Positions 36,144-45,211 of a DNA stretch of 64,000 nucleotides are shown here, in pieces (positions within the stretch are counted from its first letter, which is position 1; every line of letters begins with the position of its first letter). The translations under genes were made by a program, and so were the position numbers. This DNA comes from MVYY01 sp012517575 (GTDB taxonomy: Bacteria > Bacteroidota > Bacteroidia > Bacteroidales > Paludibacteraceae), in assembly GCA_031629035.1 (NCBI GenBank), contig JAVLUG010000001.1, positions 1 to 64,000 of the forward strand, read 5' to 3'. The notes under the pieces were generated by a model. It worked only from the letters and a program-made list of their open reading frames with translations, was not told where the DNA came from and searched no databases.

Positions 36144-37158
36144 GACATTATTTCGATTAATATTATATAGCATTGCTATTCAGTGTAATTCTTAAATTGT
36201 GAAGTCCACAAGCAAGTTCCATGACTAAATCGTCAAAACCAAACTTGTGGCATCTAAAACGATCTTTGACAATACGACATCTTTTTACGCCACTAATGGC
36301 ATGTTCTACCAGGACTCTAAAAGAAGAAATGGAACGATTATTTTCTTTTTGTTCATCTGAAAGTTCTTTTCCCTTTGGCTTCTTTGTAGGCATCATTACG
36401 GTTACATTTGTTGGATTATGTCCCAAAAAGCCGGTATCCTGCCACAGAGTTATCCCCGCAGGGAAGTGTATTGGCTGATTATCACATATCTTTTTATCGT
36501 GTAAACTACCTTCACAGGTCTTACTAAGCCATAAGATACGTCTTTCAGGGGTACTTAACAAGTTGTTTTTCACGTTATGAGTTTTTTTTTCCACTGTAGC
36601 AGGCTTTTTGAAGGTCGCTTGCCTGTGGCCGTTGAATTGGACGTTCAACACCATCGATAAGCAAATCGTCGCATGATTTCAAAACATGAATAACTCGATG
36701 CTCATTACGTTCCGGGAGTTCACCCAAGTTCTTCAAAGTCTTACGCAAAAGACTTGACAATAAATGAATCAACTGATTGGCTTGTGATTGTGTCATACCA
36801 AAACTTGCAGCATGATGTTCCTGCAAAGGGTTGGTTTTTAGATAAATCAACAAAAACATTAACTTGTCTTCTATTTTCGGGAGAATAGTATCTTTTCTTG
36901 TAAATGTTCGTCGCTGACGCACTTTCCCCGTAAAAGTGAAATGGTCGTTGTATTCGTCCCATTCTGCTTTAAAATAGGGTACCAAAAAGTTGAAATCTTC
37001 TAATTTCAGTCCTGTTATACTCAGAAACTGAACCGGTCGCTTTTTAATTTTGTCGTATTGCATTATTCATATCATTTAATAAATATGAATACTTAACGAA
37101 AATTTTATATGAATATTATTGGTAAGCAACCATATAACATATTAATTTAAATAATCTC
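36144..37158 (-). mobile_element. IS5-family insertion sequence, 1015 bp
   Basis: Bounded by imperfect terminal inverted repeats: left end GACATTATTTCGATTAATAT and, read inward from the right, GAGATTATTTAAATTAATAT (17 of 20 match). It is flanked on both sides by TAATA (36139-36143 and 37159-37163), read as a 5-bp target duplication. A TAA or shorter duplication is possible, since the target is AT-rich. The element encodes a frameshifted DDE transposase and has inserted into a GT4 gene in the same orientation. Confidence 0.87.
36163..37063 (-). CDS. IS5-family transposase in two overlapping frames
   Basis: The first frame (37063 to 36575, 162 aa) holds the N-terminal helix-turn-helix region and the first catalytic aspartate in LLIDGVERPIQRP. 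The second frame (ends at 36163) holds the second aspartate in LWQDTGFLGH and the glutamate in VEHAISGVKRC, so both frames are needed for a full DDE triad. The switch point is a run of nine A on the coding strand (36582-36590). The second frame is +1 relative to the first. Programmed slippage on the A run or a one-base indel would both explain this; many IS5-group elements use frameshifting. Confidence 0.82.
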
Positions 37159-37727
37159 TAATATATATTTCCCAAAATTATTTTTCTTAGTATTTTTTAT
37201 TTGAGATAATTCATAACCATGGTAAATAACAGAAACCTTTTGTTCAGAAATTTCTGGATAATATTTTAATAATTCTTTTTTTGTAGTCTCACTTACAGCT
37301 ACAATGTGAGTAGCATGCATAAATATATTTTTTCTATTTTTTAACCAAAATGGAGACCAATTTTGAGGTTCTTGTTCTGGAATTAAATCATGAACTGTTA
37401 TTATATAAGGAGTTCTTACATATTTTATAAAATATGGATCGTCAAATGTAGCATGAAAAATTTCATAATCAAAATTTTGTAAAATGTTGCAAGCATATTT
37501 ATAATTAATTTTTTGAACGAGACGATGTTTATAGGGTATTCTTAATTTTCCTAAAGGATAATGAATTTTGGGTAGTATTTCTTTAATATAGATGTTTTGA
37601 GAATATTTTATAGCTATCTTCGGTTCAACATCCTTGCTAAAATGTTTTAATAATTCTACATAACTACGTGAAATTCCACCATATATTTGCATAAATGCTT
37701 GATGGTCATATAATATTTTCATATTTA

Positions 37728-38621
37728 TTAATAAATTTCTTTTAAAATTGTATTTTCATAACTTTTGAGTTCCTCATTAATAATTGATTTTATAATATTT
37801 ATATTTGTGGAAGCAAAAATATCATAATAATATATGCCACCGCCATTTTCCAAACTTGATTGCAAATAATGATTGTGTTTTAGAAAATTATTATAGGAAT
37901 TATTTAAATGGAAATCCATCAAATTACCAAAATTATCATACACAATAAACTTATATCCAATATTTTCCAATGAGTTCATTACTTCTAATGAATACTTAAA
38001 TCCATTATGATAATAATTAATATTATACTCAAAAAATAGAGAAGGTTTGTACTTTTCAATAAGCTCTAAATTTTCAAATAAAATATCTAAATCAAAACCA
38101 TCTGTGTCAATTTTTATTAAATTTATTTTTTTATTATCAAGATTAATTATCTTAAAGATTTCATTTAATGAAATAAATTTCATTTTATTTGTAGTATCAT
38201 TGGCTTCGATAAGCTGAGCTGTACCATTTTTTCGAATTATTTTCAAATTTGATTTATTATCATGTCCACTCACGAATGCCTCAATAATTTTAAGATTAGG
38301 AATTATTTTCGCATTAAGTTTTAGATATTTTAAAAAATATTCTTCTCCTTCGACACACCATATATCAGAGGATGAATATGTCCTAAGCAAAGCAGCTGTA
38401 TCTCCTATGTTAGCTCCAATATCTATTATAATACCATTCCTTTCGTTTTTTTCAAGATGTGTTATAATACTACCTATTTTTTTATCATAATTTTTATATT
38501 TATTTTGATAACTTTTTAAAGGATGGTCAATAGGCAAATTGATTTTATAATTTCCAACTAAATAGATATATTTTTTTTTAAAGAAAAATATTTTTTTTAC
38601 TCGTTTTCTTATTTTTAACAT
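37728..38621 (-). CDS. FkbM-family methyltransferase
   Basis: A 297-aa SAM-dependent methyltransferase. GIIIDIGANIGDTAALL at about residues 64-80 is the FkbM SAM-binding motif I. IWCVEGEEYFLKYLKLN follows as motif II, and LIKIDTDGFDLDIL (about 165-178) as the post-II block. The family O-methylates sugars, often at the end of a glycan chain. It lies 16 bp after the fucosyltransferase-like gene and 5 bp before the interrupted GT4 gene. The DNA is very AT-rich compared with the flanking GT2 genes. Confidence 0.86.
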   Translation of the reverse strand: MLKIRKRVKKIFFFKKKYIYLVGNYKINLPIDHPLKSYQNKYKNYDKKIGSIITHLEKNERNGIIIDIGANIGDTAALLRTYSSSDIWCVEGEEYFLKYLKLNAKIIPNLKIIEAFVSGHDNKSNLKIIRKNGTAQLIEANDTTNKMKFISLNEIFKIINLDNKKINLIKIDTDGFDLDILFENLELIEKYKPSLFFEYNINYYHNGFKYSLEVMNSLENIGYKFIVYDNFGNLMDFHLNNSYNNFLKHNHYLQSSLENGGGIYYYDIFASTNINIIKSIINEELKSYENTILKEIY

Positions 38622-38637
38622 AATAGTAGTGCGGAAT

Positions 38638-39645
38638 TTAAGAATTTATTGTTTTGAAAATTTCTTTTAATTTTTTATCCAAATTTTGAAAATAATTGTA
38701 AATAATATCAGGAGCTTTTGAAGTTAATTTGTTTTGTAAAATAAAAATTTTATAGAGATTTTCATTTAGGTAAATTTTTTTTATTTCTTTTAAAACATCT
38801 TCGTTATTAGCATGTAGATTTAGAAAAAAAATAGCATTCTGATTTAAAATATCAGCCTCTGGTTGATTGTTGGATCCCCAATATATAGGGATACAACCAG
38901 CTTTAATGCTATCAAATATTTTCTCTGTAACGTAACCATTATTATTAGAATTTTCTGGACACAAGTTAAATTTAAATTGCTGTAAGTATTTTATTTTGTC
39001 ATCGTTAAATATAATAGATAAATCATCATCGTTATGCATAAAATTTCCTGGACAATTGATATAACCTATTTTCTGAACTTCTTCAAGAAAATATTTGCGA
39101 TCCCCAAAATAATCATTTCGACAAATGAAAGAACAAAATTTTAACCTATTATCAATTGATGGAATTTTATTAATATGGTTACATTTTTGTTTAATTATTT
39201 CATAATTATCAGTTGGTTCAAAAAGCGTCATCAACCAATATGGGAAACGCAAATATTTATTGTTTTCCACATAATCAAAACCTAATGATAAATCAATTCC
39301 CATATCATTAATAAGTAAGTCTTGATACTGATACCATGGTGATAATTTTACATGAACATTTTCTACAGTATAAAAAATTTTATAATCACTTCTATTAATA
39401 TGAATGGCTAATCTATCACCATTTACACCAAAAATACTTACTGTTTTATTGGTATTTGCTAAATATTTTTTTTCAATTATAAATTTGGCTAACCAATGAT
39501 TTTCGACAGATTCAGTTTGTAATAATGAATAGTTTTTATTGTTATATAAGTGATAATTAAATATTTTTACCGAAGAATCTTTAGATATTTTTGATTGTCT
39601 ATAATATCTTCGTAAAATTCTATATATTTTTCGAAGTTTTTCCAT
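38638..39645 (-). CDS. GT10 alpha-1,3-fucosyltransferase-like protein
   Basis: A 335-aa transferase with the GT10 signature at about residues 232-263: FNLCPENSNNNGYVTEKIFD followed by AGCIPIYWGS. This block binds GDP-fucose in alpha-1,3/1,4-fucosyltransferases. CSFICRNDYFGDRKYFLEEV before it is also typical. It likely adds fucose or a related 6-deoxy sugar to the surface glycan. It is the first gene of the cassette that lies between the two tRNA-Glu copies. No fucose-synthesis genes are in the window. Confidence 0.87.
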   Translation of the reverse strand: MEKLRKIYRILRRYYRQSKISKDSSVKIFNYHLYNNKNYSLLQTESVENHWLAKFIIEKKYLANTNKTVSIFGVNGDRLAIHINRSDYKIFYTVENVHVKLSPWYQYQDLLINDMGIDLSLGFDYVENNKYLRFPYWLMTLFEPTDNYEIIKQKCNHINKIPSIDNRLKFCSFICRNDYFGDRKYFLEEVQKIGYINCPGNFMHNDDDLSIIFNDDKIKYLQQFKFNLCPENSNNNGYVTEKIFDSIKAGCIPIYWGSNNQPEADILNQNAIFFLNLHANNEDVLKEIKKIYLNENLYKIFILQNKLTSKAPDIIYNYFQNLDKKLKEIFKTINS

Positions 39646-39660
39646 AATTATAAGCTGAAT

Positions 39661-39960
39661 TCAAGTCACAAATGCAACTTTTTGATTAGACAAATTTCGT
39701 AATAAAAATTTAGTTAGTGTTAAGAAATTTAATTTTTTCCTTGGTCTGTTGTTCAAAATATCTTCTACCGGCTTTATATCCTGAACAAAAAAATTTTTAA
39801 AAGAAGTTTTTTAGAGAAATGCTGACGAATAAGTCCGTTTGTATTTTCATTAGCTCCTCTTTCCCATGAATGATAGGGTTTGGAAAAAAATCCACCTTCA
39901 ATTCTGAGCTGATCATTTTATGTTCGGCAAACTCATTGAGCAAAAATAATGTTTTCTATT
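39661..39960 (-). pseudogene. IS30-family transposase 3' remnant
   Basis: Read on the - strand, the pieces FAEHKMISSELKVDFF, KPYHSWERGANENTNGLIRQ, DIKPVEDILNNRPRKKLNF and the end NQKVAFVT then stop (39661-39663) are the C-terminal third of an IS30 transposase, with at least two frameshifts. The N-terminal part is missing. It sits between the fucosyltransferase gene and the intact tRNA-Glu, so an IS30 element once marked this border of the cassette. Confidence 0.85.
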
Positions 39961-40097
39961 AGAAGTTTTACGGAATACAATTCCTTATAGTAACTTGGGT
40001 GCAATTACAAATCACACCCAACCAACAGTTTATCTTAGAAAAAAATTAGAGAATTTAAACGCTATTTGAACGTTGTGTAAACACTGTTTAAAAATTG

Positions 40098-40169
40098 TAG
40101 TGCGTAGCAGAATCGAACTGCTATTATCAGATTGAGAAACTGACCTCCTAACCATTAGAGGAACGCACC
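40098..40169 (-). tRNA. tRNA-Glu (anticodon CTC)
   Basis: 72 bases fold as a cloverleaf: acceptor GGTGCGT/ACGCACT (first pair G-T), D stem CTCT/GGAG, anticodon stem TCAGT/TCTGA with a T-T at 31-39, loop TTCTCAA (anticodon CTC), T stem AGCAG/CTGCT with loop TTCGATT, discriminator A. CCA is not encoded (CAA follows). An upstream TATATTTG -7 box is present. A 67-bp stretch is exactly repeated in the degenerate copy at 35419-35485. Confidence 0.88.
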
Positions 40170-40184
40170 GGTTGAAAAACATGG

Positions 40185-40192
40185 CAAATATA
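40185..40192 (-). promoter_or_regulatory. -7 box of the tRNA-Glu gene
   Basis: TATATTTG on the - strand, an exact TAnnTTTG, sits 16 bases before the tRNA 5' end. In the degenerate copy the same position reads TATATTTT. Confidence 0.6.
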
Positions 40193-40317
40193 AAAAAAAT
40201 TATGGAATCTGTTGTTGTAGAGGAATAAAATAATTGTGGATGATTCTATTTTCATTTTTTAAGAACATAGCGGGCGAAGAGATTTTTGCACTATTTGTCC
40301 TGAGATTTTGTCAATCT

Positions 40318-41157
40318 TTATTTTCTTGCTTTCTTCCAACTGCAATATTTTATTTTCCATTTTTCCAATTTGAAAAGTACTCTTTCCACGAACCAGACAC
40401 AGCGATACAGAAACGGATATTTTTTCAACCGTTCCATTTGGTCGATATCGAAACCGTACAAATCGTAATCAGCCAAAATGCGTGGAGGCAAGAGGGTTTC
40501 CAACACCTTTCTTCGTTCGGCTTTGTCCAATGTCTTGTTTACACTGCTGATGCCGCCGGTATCGAAACAGGAAACATACAAGGGCGTGAAGCAAACGCCG
40601 GCATTATGCCATCCAATCACTTCGAGATACCATTTCCAGTCCGAAACAATTTTCAGGCTTTCGTCGTAATAGCCGTATTTTTCGAAAAGTGAACGGCGAA
40701 TGTAAGCCGAAGTGTGTTCAATGGTGCCGCGGTAAAAAGTCAGCATGGTTACCGGTTGTCCGGAGTTTTTTCCTTTTTGAACTTTTCCGTCCGGACGAAC
40801 TGCAATTTTGTTTCCCACATAAATATCGCAATCGGGCAACGTTTTCAGCATGTTTTCCACCACTTTTTCATCCGCCAGCCAATCGCCCGAATTCAGAAAA
40901 TGCAAGTATTCACCCTGCGCCAGGCGGATGCCTTTGTTCATGGCTGCATATATTCCGTTGTCGGGTTCACTCAGCCAACGAAATGGAAAATCGGCTTTCG
41001 CCGAAAATTCTTCAATCAATTCCTTGCTGCCATCCTCCGAAGCCCCATCCACCACAATATATTCAAACGCCCTGCAAGTTTGCCCAAAAACGCTTTCCAA
41101 CGTTTTCTGCAAACCGTTGACATTGTTGTAATTGATGGTGATAATGGTAAGTTTCAT
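40318..41157 (-). CDS. GT2 family glycosyltransferase
   Basis: A 279-aa GT-A transferase. MKLTIITINYNNVNGLQKTL, FEYIVVDGASEDGSKELI, GIYAAMNKGIRLAQGEYLHFLNSGDWL (the D-x-D position is SGD at about 92-94) and the C-terminal FTPLYVSCFDTGGISS are typical of the subgroup that adds single sugars. Its base composition is markedly richer in GC than the genes on both sides: by hand count 30 of 60 at 40861-40920 against 11 of 60 at 41281-41340 in the neighbour. It may be an older, resident gene of the locus among imported ones. It lies 12 bp from the next gene upstream. Confidence 0.87.
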   Translation of the reverse strand: MKLTIITINYNNVNGLQKTLESVFGQTCRAFEYIVVDGASEDGSKELIEEFSAKADFPFRWLSEPDNGIYAAMNKGIRLAQGEYLHFLNSGDWLADEKVVENMLKTLPDCDIYVGNKIAVRPDGKVQKGKNSGQPVTMLTFYRGTIEHTSAYIRRSLFEKYGYYDESLKIVSDWKWYLEVIGWHNAGVCFTPLYVSCFDTGGISSVNKTLDKAERRKVLETLLPPRILADYDLYGFDIDQMERLKKYPFLYRCVWFVERVLFKLEKWKIKYCSWKKARK

Positions 41158-41169
41158 TTGTGTTAATAA

Positions 41170-42144
41170 CTAATTATAAATCTTTCTTTTAATAACAAAA
41201 GGTGCTTTTCTCCCTAATTTTCGAAACAGAAAATTAATTCCTTTTTGCCACAAAGGTCGTTTCTTATCACAGTTTGCGCTATAAAAAGCATTTATAATAT
41301 TTTTATCTTCATATAAAATATCAAGAAAACGGATTTCTTCTTTGTTATTTAATTTTTGATTGTAATAAACAGGGTTAATACTGCAGTTTTCTCCTGAACC
41401 ATCAAGTCCTATATTATTTACATACGAAACTACAGGCACAATTGAAACAGCATGATGCACAAAATGAGCAAGGGTAAACTGGATAGACCAAATATTGAGT
41501 TTCCCTTCCTGTTGCATTCTCAACATTTCAAATATATCATCACCACCTCGATTAAGAGCTTCCTGCATAGCAGGTTGTTGAAGTATTGTTGGATATGTTT
41601 TAACATCCCAATCAATTTTATTCCAGCGATTTTCCCATGTTCCCCAACCCCATGAACCATTTCTTAAACTTACATATACATCATAAGGATAATTTTTAGG
41701 AAATGGCATACGTTCTGAAGGAAGATTGTAGGCGCTTATAGAAAAAACACTTTCCTTATCCATATAATAATCTAATGCCTGATTCATGTAATTGAGAAAT
41801 GCTTTTGAACAGATCAAGTCATCTTCCAGAACTATTACTTTACCATGTTTTTCTATAACTTCATTCACTCCTTTTCGAATAGAAGCAGCCAAACCATTAT
41901 TGAAGTCAGATTCATTAATAATAACTTCCTTACACCATGCTTCAGAATGGATAATGGAACGCACGGCTTTTATTTGTTCAACTGTTTCATTGTTGGCATT
42001 ATCTTTTGGACCATCAGCATAAATGTATAAAATACTATCTTTTGCAAGCGGATTTTGTTTTAGTGATTGCAATGTCTTTTCAGTATGCAACGGACGCTTA
42101 TATACAAACATTACTATTGGAGCTAAGTGAAAATGATTAACCAT
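41170..42144 (-). CDS. glycosyltransferase of the GNT-I-like / GT2 superfamily
   Basis: A 324-aa GT-A-fold protein. PIVMFVYKRPLHTEKTLQSL near residue 9, ILYIYADGPKDNANNE near 38, NGLAASIRKGVNEVI and then VIVLEDDLICSKAFLNYM at about 104-121 show the E-D-D metal/nucleotide site of GNT-I-type transferases. NGSWGWGTWENRW at about 163-175 is a further conserved block of this bacterial subgroup. Donor unknown. It lies 24 bp from the AsnB-type gene and 12 bp from the GT2 gene. Confidence 0.8.
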   Translation of the reverse strand: MVNHFHLAPIVMFVYKRPLHTEKTLQSLKQNPLAKDSILYIYADGPKDNANNETVEQIKAVRSIIHSEAWCKEVIINESDFNNGLAASIRKGVNEVIEKHGKVIVLEDDLICSKAFLNYMNQALDYYMDKESVFSISAYNLPSERMPFPKNYPYDVYVSLRNGSWGWGTWENRWNKIDWDVKTYPTILQQPAMQEALNRGGDDIFEMLRMQQEGKLNIWSIQFTLAHFVHHAVSIVPVVSYVNNIGLDGSGENCSINPVYYNQKLNNKEEIRFLDILYEDKNIINAFYSANCDKKRPLWQKGINFLFRKLGRKAPFVIKRKIYN

Positions 42145-42168
42145 AAGTAGAAGAAAAAAGGATACAAA

Positions 42169-43959
42169 TTATTTAATTAACTCTGATAAAATTTTGTCTG
42201 CAAGAATTGAATTATAATACTTAAATTTTGAATTGAAAAATTTATAATGATAATTTTGGACAACTTCATCAACATAATCATTTGGTGGCGTGAATCCTTT
42301 TTTTTGTGCAAATAAAATGTAATCAGGAACAATTCCTTTTAAAACTTCTTTCATTAAAAATTTTGGTTGATTTTTTCTGTATTTTATATTGTTTGGAAGT
42401 CCTGACACAAAATCAACTAACTGATAATCAAGCAACGGGGACCGTATTTCCAACGAATTTCCCATCCCCAAACGATCGGAAAGGTACAAATAAGCCATTG
42501 TCATGATTGAGTCAAAATTAAACTCATAAATCAAATCTATTTCTTTACCCAGATCGCATTTACCAAAATCGACATGAAGATTCAAATCCCGAAATCGAAA
42601 AGTTTGATGGTCAAACTTAAAAAATGCATCTGATTCAAAATTCAAATACGATGGATATTGCCAAAAACCAATGGTACTGTCAGCAATTTTCAAAGGATAA
42701 CCAGCAAAAAGCACATATTTCAGATTTTTCAGTATAAATCGAAGCCACGCTTTCTTTTTTTGTGCACCTTTCCACGGGAATAAAGCTTGATGATATCGAT
42801 GAAGATACAATGATTCTGCCAAATTATTCCAATATGGATAACCGTAAAAAAGTTCGTCTCCACCCATGCCACTCAATAGCACTTTGAATCCCAAATTTTT
42901 CATTTTTTTATACATTGCCCATTGTGCAATAGCAGCAGCATCAGTTACCGGCTCATCAATATGTTGAGTAAGTTCATCAAAACTGTTTTTATAATCGTTT
43001 TCATCTAATTCAATTTCGTGATAAATAAGCCCTTTTTCTTTAGCAAAACGTTTTGCAACTGAACGTTCATCGCAATCAAACTTTCCCTTATATCCAACAG
43101 TAATTGTATGTATTTCTCTTCCTGTTTCTTTTGCCAATGCAGCTATTGCGCTGGAGTCGACACCACCACTTAACATTACAGCTATCGGAACATCGCTTCG
43201 CAAGCATAAATCTACTGATTCGCACATCAATCGAAAAGTTTCCTTTTTTGCTTCTTCCAAGCTAAGTTGAAAACGGTCTGACCAGTCACGTCTCCAATAT
43301 TGATATTTTCTAATGCCATATTGGTCAACTATAAGATATTGTCCCGGCTCAACTCTTTTAATTTGTTCAATAAAAGTATCTTTTTTGTTAATGGGTGATG
43401 TGTAACGTATAGGTTCAGCAAGTGATTCAAAATTGATTTGTGGTTTATCTATATAAAATTTTAAAATAGCTTTTAATTCTGAACTGAAAACTACCCCCCC
43501 AGTAATTTCTGCATAATATAATGTTTTTTCTCCTATTCGATCACGAACAGCAAAGAGTTGTTTTTTTCTGGTATCCCATATACAAAAGGTGAACATACCT
43601 CTTAAATACGCTACACATTCTTCTGCGTACTCTTCATAAAGATGGAGTATGGTTTCTGAATCACTCTGTGAATTGAAGATATGACCTTTCTTTTGCAAAT
43701 CTTCTTTCAGTTCAATATAATTGTAAATTTCTCCATTACAAACCAGCACCAGCGATTTATCTTCATTGAACAAAGGTTGTTTACCTTTTTCAAGCCCAAT
43801 AATGGATAGACGGACTTGAGCCAAACCACAATGTTCGTCATGCCAAAGTCCCTGATCATCCGGTCCACGATAATGCATCTCTTTATTCATCAATTGAAGC
43901 TTTTGAATATCAACTTCATTTATTGACTGATAACGGCAAACCACAGAAATTCCGCACAT
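42169..43959 (-). CDS. asnB: glutamine-dependent asparagine synthase-type amidotransferase
   Basis: A 596-aa cytoplasmic enzyme with both halves intact. The class II glutaminase nucleophile is C2 (MCGISVV), followed by YRGPDDQG and LVCNGEIYNYIEL. The synthetase half has the PP-loop AVMLSGGVDSSAIAAL (about 258-273) and LLSGMGGDELFYGYPYW. In capsule and O-antigen clusters such enzymes often amidate a uronic acid of the polymer rather than make free asparagine. The surrounding glycosyltransferase genes favour that role here, but the substrate is inferred. Confidence 0.88.
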   Translation of the reverse strand: MCGISVVCRYQSINEVDIQKLQLMNKEMHYRGPDDQGLWHDEHCGLAQVRLSIIGLEKGKQPLFNEDKSLVLVCNGEIYNYIELKEDLQKKGHIFNSQSDSETILHLYEEYAEECVAYLRGMFTFCIWDTRKKQLFAVRDRIGEKTLYYAEITGGVVFSSELKAILKFYIDKPQINFESLAEPIRYTSPINKKDTFIEQIKRVEPGQYLIVDQYGIRKYQYWRRDWSDRFQLSLEEAKKETFRLMCESVDLCLRSDVPIAVMLSGGVDSSAIAALAKETGREIHTITVGYKGKFDCDERSVAKRFAKEKGLIYHEIELDENDYKNSFDELTQHIDEPVTDAAAIAQWAMYKKMKNLGFKVLLSGMGGDELFYGYPYWNNLAESLYLHRYHQALFPWKGAQKKKAWLRFILKNLKYVLFAGYPLKIADSTIGFWQYPSYLNFESDAFFKFDHQTFRFRDLNLHVDFGKCDLGKEIDLIYEFNFDSIMTMAYLYLSDRLGMGNSLEIRSPLLDYQLVDFVSGLPNNIKYRKNQPKFLMKEVLKGIVPDYILFAQKKGFTPPNDYVDEVVQNYHYKFFNSKFKYYNSILADKILSELIK

Positions 43960-43991
43960 ATTTTTAATTAAATTTTTAATAAAGCTTGTTT

Positions 43992-45152
43992 TTAATGTAT
44001 CATTTTTTTGATAACCTCATAAATTTCCTTCGTATTTTGTTCAGATGAAAAATGAGATTTTCCATAATAAAAAGCATTTATGCCCATTTGTTTGCATTTT
44101 TTTGGTGACTGTATAAAAGTAAAAATTTTTTCGGCTAATTCATCAGGATGATAAATGGAATAAAGATAGCCATTGATATCATCTTTAACTAATTCAGGAT
44201 TTGCTCCTGAATTACTGGTTATTACTGGCATCGTACTCCTCATATATTCTACTGTAACTCTACCAAAAGCTTCATTTTCAGAGCAAATTAATCCCAAATG
44301 CATATTATGAAGTATTTTATCAACCTGATCAATATGACCATGAAATTCAACATAATTTTCTAATTGATTTTCATGTACATAATTTTTTATTTCTGTAAAA
44401 TAAGGTTCTTTATAGCCTCCGATGAAATGCAATTGGATTTGCTTAACTTGATAATGCTCTATAAGTATTTTTAAAGCATGTAAAGCATCAAACTGATTTT
44501 TTTGTTCTGAAAGTATGCCTTCTATTGCTATGTGAAAAGTATTGGTTGGCTTATTGGTATCGACTTCATGTCCTGTAAAATCAATTCCATTGTAAATTCG
44601 AATCATCCGAGTTTTAGGTAAAAAAGGTAGATAATAGTTTTTCAAAAAATCGGAAATTAAAATATATTTTTCAGCACCCTTCCGTAAAATAAATCTGGAC
44701 AAGAAATTTCCCATTGAAAATTTAAAATGATAAGCTTTTAAACTTTCTCTCATATGCCAAATGTGAGGACAACCTAATTTGCGACTTATAAAATAACCTA
44801 TATTTATAGTAATGGAATTGCTGTAAACAAGCGAAATGGAATATTGATCAAACAAATGAACAATTTTAGAAACTCTTCGTAAATTTATGAATTGTTTTCT
44901 CCAATTCAGCAAATATTGAAACAGTCCATGCTCTGCATTTACCCACCAATAAAAATGAGAAACGAAATATTGTATATTGTTACTCTTTAAAAATTTACAT
45001 ATATCTCCTCCCTCGGATGGCAATAAAACAAGAGGAATTATTCCATACTGTTCTCTTAATTCAATCATTAGTCTACACAACGATTGATTGGCTCCATACA
45101 TGCCGGTGTAATGAGTAACGAAAAGGATATTTATATTTGATGGAGACATCAA
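43992..45152 (-). CDS. GT4 family glycosyltransferase
   Basis: A 386-aa GT-B transferase. The start INILFVTHYTGMYGANQSL and PLVLLPSEGGDICKFLKS form the acceptor domain beginning. The donor domain has FHIAIEGILSEQKNQFDALHAL (about 206-227), NYVEFHGHIDQVDKIL and CSENEAFGRVTVEYMRSTMPVITSNSGANPELV (about 292-324), with the E-x7-E motif. It is 32 bp upstream of the amidotransferase gene and 59 bp downstream of a GT2 gene, in one presumed transcript. Donor unknown. Confidence 0.87.
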   Translation of the reverse strand: MMSPSNINILFVTHYTGMYGANQSLCRLMIELREQYGIIPLVLLPSEGGDICKFLKSNNIQYFVSHFYWWVNAEHGLFQYLLNWRKQFINLRRVSKIVHLFDQYSISLVYSNSITINIGYFISRKLGCPHIWHMRESLKAYHFKFSMGNFLSRFILRKGAEKYILISDFLKNYYLPFLPKTRMIRIYNGIDFTGHEVDTNKPTNTFHIAIEGILSEQKNQFDALHALKILIEHYQVKQIQLHFIGGYKEPYFTEIKNYVHENQLENYVEFHGHIDQVDKILHNMHLGLICSENEAFGRVTVEYMRSTMPVITSNSGANPELVKDDINGYLYSIYHPDELAEKIFTFIQSPKKCKQMGINAFYYGKSHFSSEQNTKEIYEVIKKMIH

Positions 45153-45211
45153 TAAACGGTTAAATGTTAACTAACTAATTTATGTAAAAGTATATATTTA
45201 AATTCAAAATA

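Larger units (their letters stand above)
35608..37722 (-). pseudogene. GT4 glycosyltransferase gene interrupted by an IS5-family element
   Basis: The N-terminal part (37722 to 37159) starts MKILYDHQAFMQIYGGISRS and reads to NNFGKYIL. The C-terminal part (36143 to 35608) continues with YIGNRNNEYKNF and has the donor-domain block FPSLKEGFGIPILEAWANK, ending at a TAG (35608-35610). The two parts are separated by an IS flanked by a 5-bp direct repeat. Removing the IS (1015 bp) plus one repeat copy joins them in one frame of 364 codons plus stop, with no other defect. The enzyme is therefore recently inactivated. The gene follows FkbM by 5 bp. Confidence 0.9.

Noticed and set aside
40689..41166. 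Three + strand ORFs of 93-150 codons
   Set aside because: Antisense to the GC-rich GT2 gene; the long open frames follow from its higher GC content and codon use.
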